NCBI GenBank assembly: GCA_045594065.1
Contig: JAZNXU010000026.1
Location: 1 to 33,268 of the forward strand
Origin: SIG565 sp045594065
Lineage (GTDB): Bacteria > Bacillota > Clostridia > Oscillospirales > Acutalibacteraceae
Direction of reading: 5' to 3'
Length of the DNA: 33,268 nucleotides
The notes beneath the pieces were generated by a model that was not told the origin of the DNA, ran no database searches, and saw only the letters and a list, made by a program, of their open reading frames with translations. A program made the position numbers and the translations under genes. Of the stretch, positions 33,182-33,268 are shown one piece after another (position 1 is the first letter of the stretch; the number at the start of each line of letters is the position of its first letter).

Positions 33182-33268
33182 ATGTCAAAAAAGAAGTATA
33201 GTGATGAACTGAAACTTGAAATAGTAGAGAGATATTTTAAAGAAGATATCAGCGCAAAACAATTAGCA
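33182..33268 (+). CDS. IS3-family transposase OrfA, N-terminal fragment
   Basis: The 29 residues in the window (MSKKKYSDELKLEIVERYF and on) are the start of the helix-turn-helix DNA-binding domain of IS3-type OrfA: a basic lead, SDELKLEIVERY helix, then the acidic turn and ISAKQLA recognition helix start. ATG at 33182 follows AAGGGG at eight bases. The gene is cut by the window end and not by a stop codon. Confidence 0.82.
   Translation, partial: MSKKKYSDELKLEIVERYFKEDISAKQLA

Larger units (their letters stand above)
33127..33268 (+). mobile_element. IS3-family insertion sequence, left end (truncated by window)
   Basis: The sequence from about 33127 (TAGTGAAGTGAACCCC) is like the left inverted repeat of IS150-group IS3 elements, whose ends typically resemble TG...CTGACCCC followed by TTAGA. 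A transposase gene starts 55 bases further in. The right end is outside the window. The IS lies 13 bases after the GH13 stop, so it was probably a recent insertion. The left border is uncertain by about two bases. Confidence 0.8.

Noticed and set aside
1..33268. CRISPR array, toxin-antitoxin module, defence system, prophage or biosynthetic cluster
   Set aside because: No direct-repeat array, paired small toxin-like genes or phage genes are visible; apart from the IS edge, the content is conserved housekeeping.

Overview
The window reads as ordinary chromosome of an AT-rich, probably spore-forming Clostridia bacterium; the Oscillospiraceae/Ruminococcaceae group is likely, but that is an inference from gene content and not a measured placement. 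Support comes from a GerW/YtfJ sporulation protein and a DacF-type carboxypeptidase, the scpA-scpB-DUF2953-ytfJ gene order, the YmfF/YmfH M16 peptidase pair, a TIGR04086 membrane protein beside yajC, strong AGGAGG-like ribosome binding sites, several TTG/GTG starts and near-consensus sigma-A promoters.

Layout. 1-200 holds a tRNA-like 5' end on the minus strand, cut by the window edge, with its own promoter, and a strong terminator. 201-3401 (minus) is an FkbM methyltransferase - SGNH hydrolase - YkvI-type transporter operon. 3538-6700 (minus) is queA-tgt, then yajC and a TIGR04086 protein. A divergent promoter region leads to asd-dapA-dapB (6822-9577, plus), the aspartate branch toward diaminopimelate and lysine. 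9613-14354 (minus) is typA, a DEDDh exonuclease with a zinc ribbon, a PflA-like radical SAM protein and a GNAT-like protein, tightly coupled. 14513-20104 (minus) is secG plus a long operon: site-2 protease, scpA, scpB, DUF2953, ytfJ, dacF, a 16S/23S pseudouridine synthase and a small GNAT-like protein. 20205-26723 (minus) is htrA and an operon ymfF-ymfH-lgt-folD-unknown membrane protein. 26874-33113 (plus) is cardiolipin synthase, a 52-residue membrane peptide with its own promoter and terminator, glycogen phosphorylase and a GH13 alpha-glucan hydrolase. The window ends inside the left end of an IS3-family insertion sequence.

The genes group into translation and tRNA modification (queA, tgt, typA, rluB, ymfFH), envelope and secretion (yajC, secG, lgt, htrA, site-2 protease, dacF, cls), cell-wall precursor supply (asd, dapA, dapB), chromosome segregation (scpAB) and alpha-glucan breakdown (glgP, GH13). 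I see no CRISPR array, toxin-antitoxin pair, defence system or prophage, and no clearly new multi-gene system. The best leads are a duplicated queA tail flanking a hairpin-rich repeat, a terminator that buries the next gene's ribosome binding site, an under-studied four-gene typA operon, a hairpin at the start of the GH13 gene, the small membrane peptide, and an IS that seems to have landed in the GH13 terminator.
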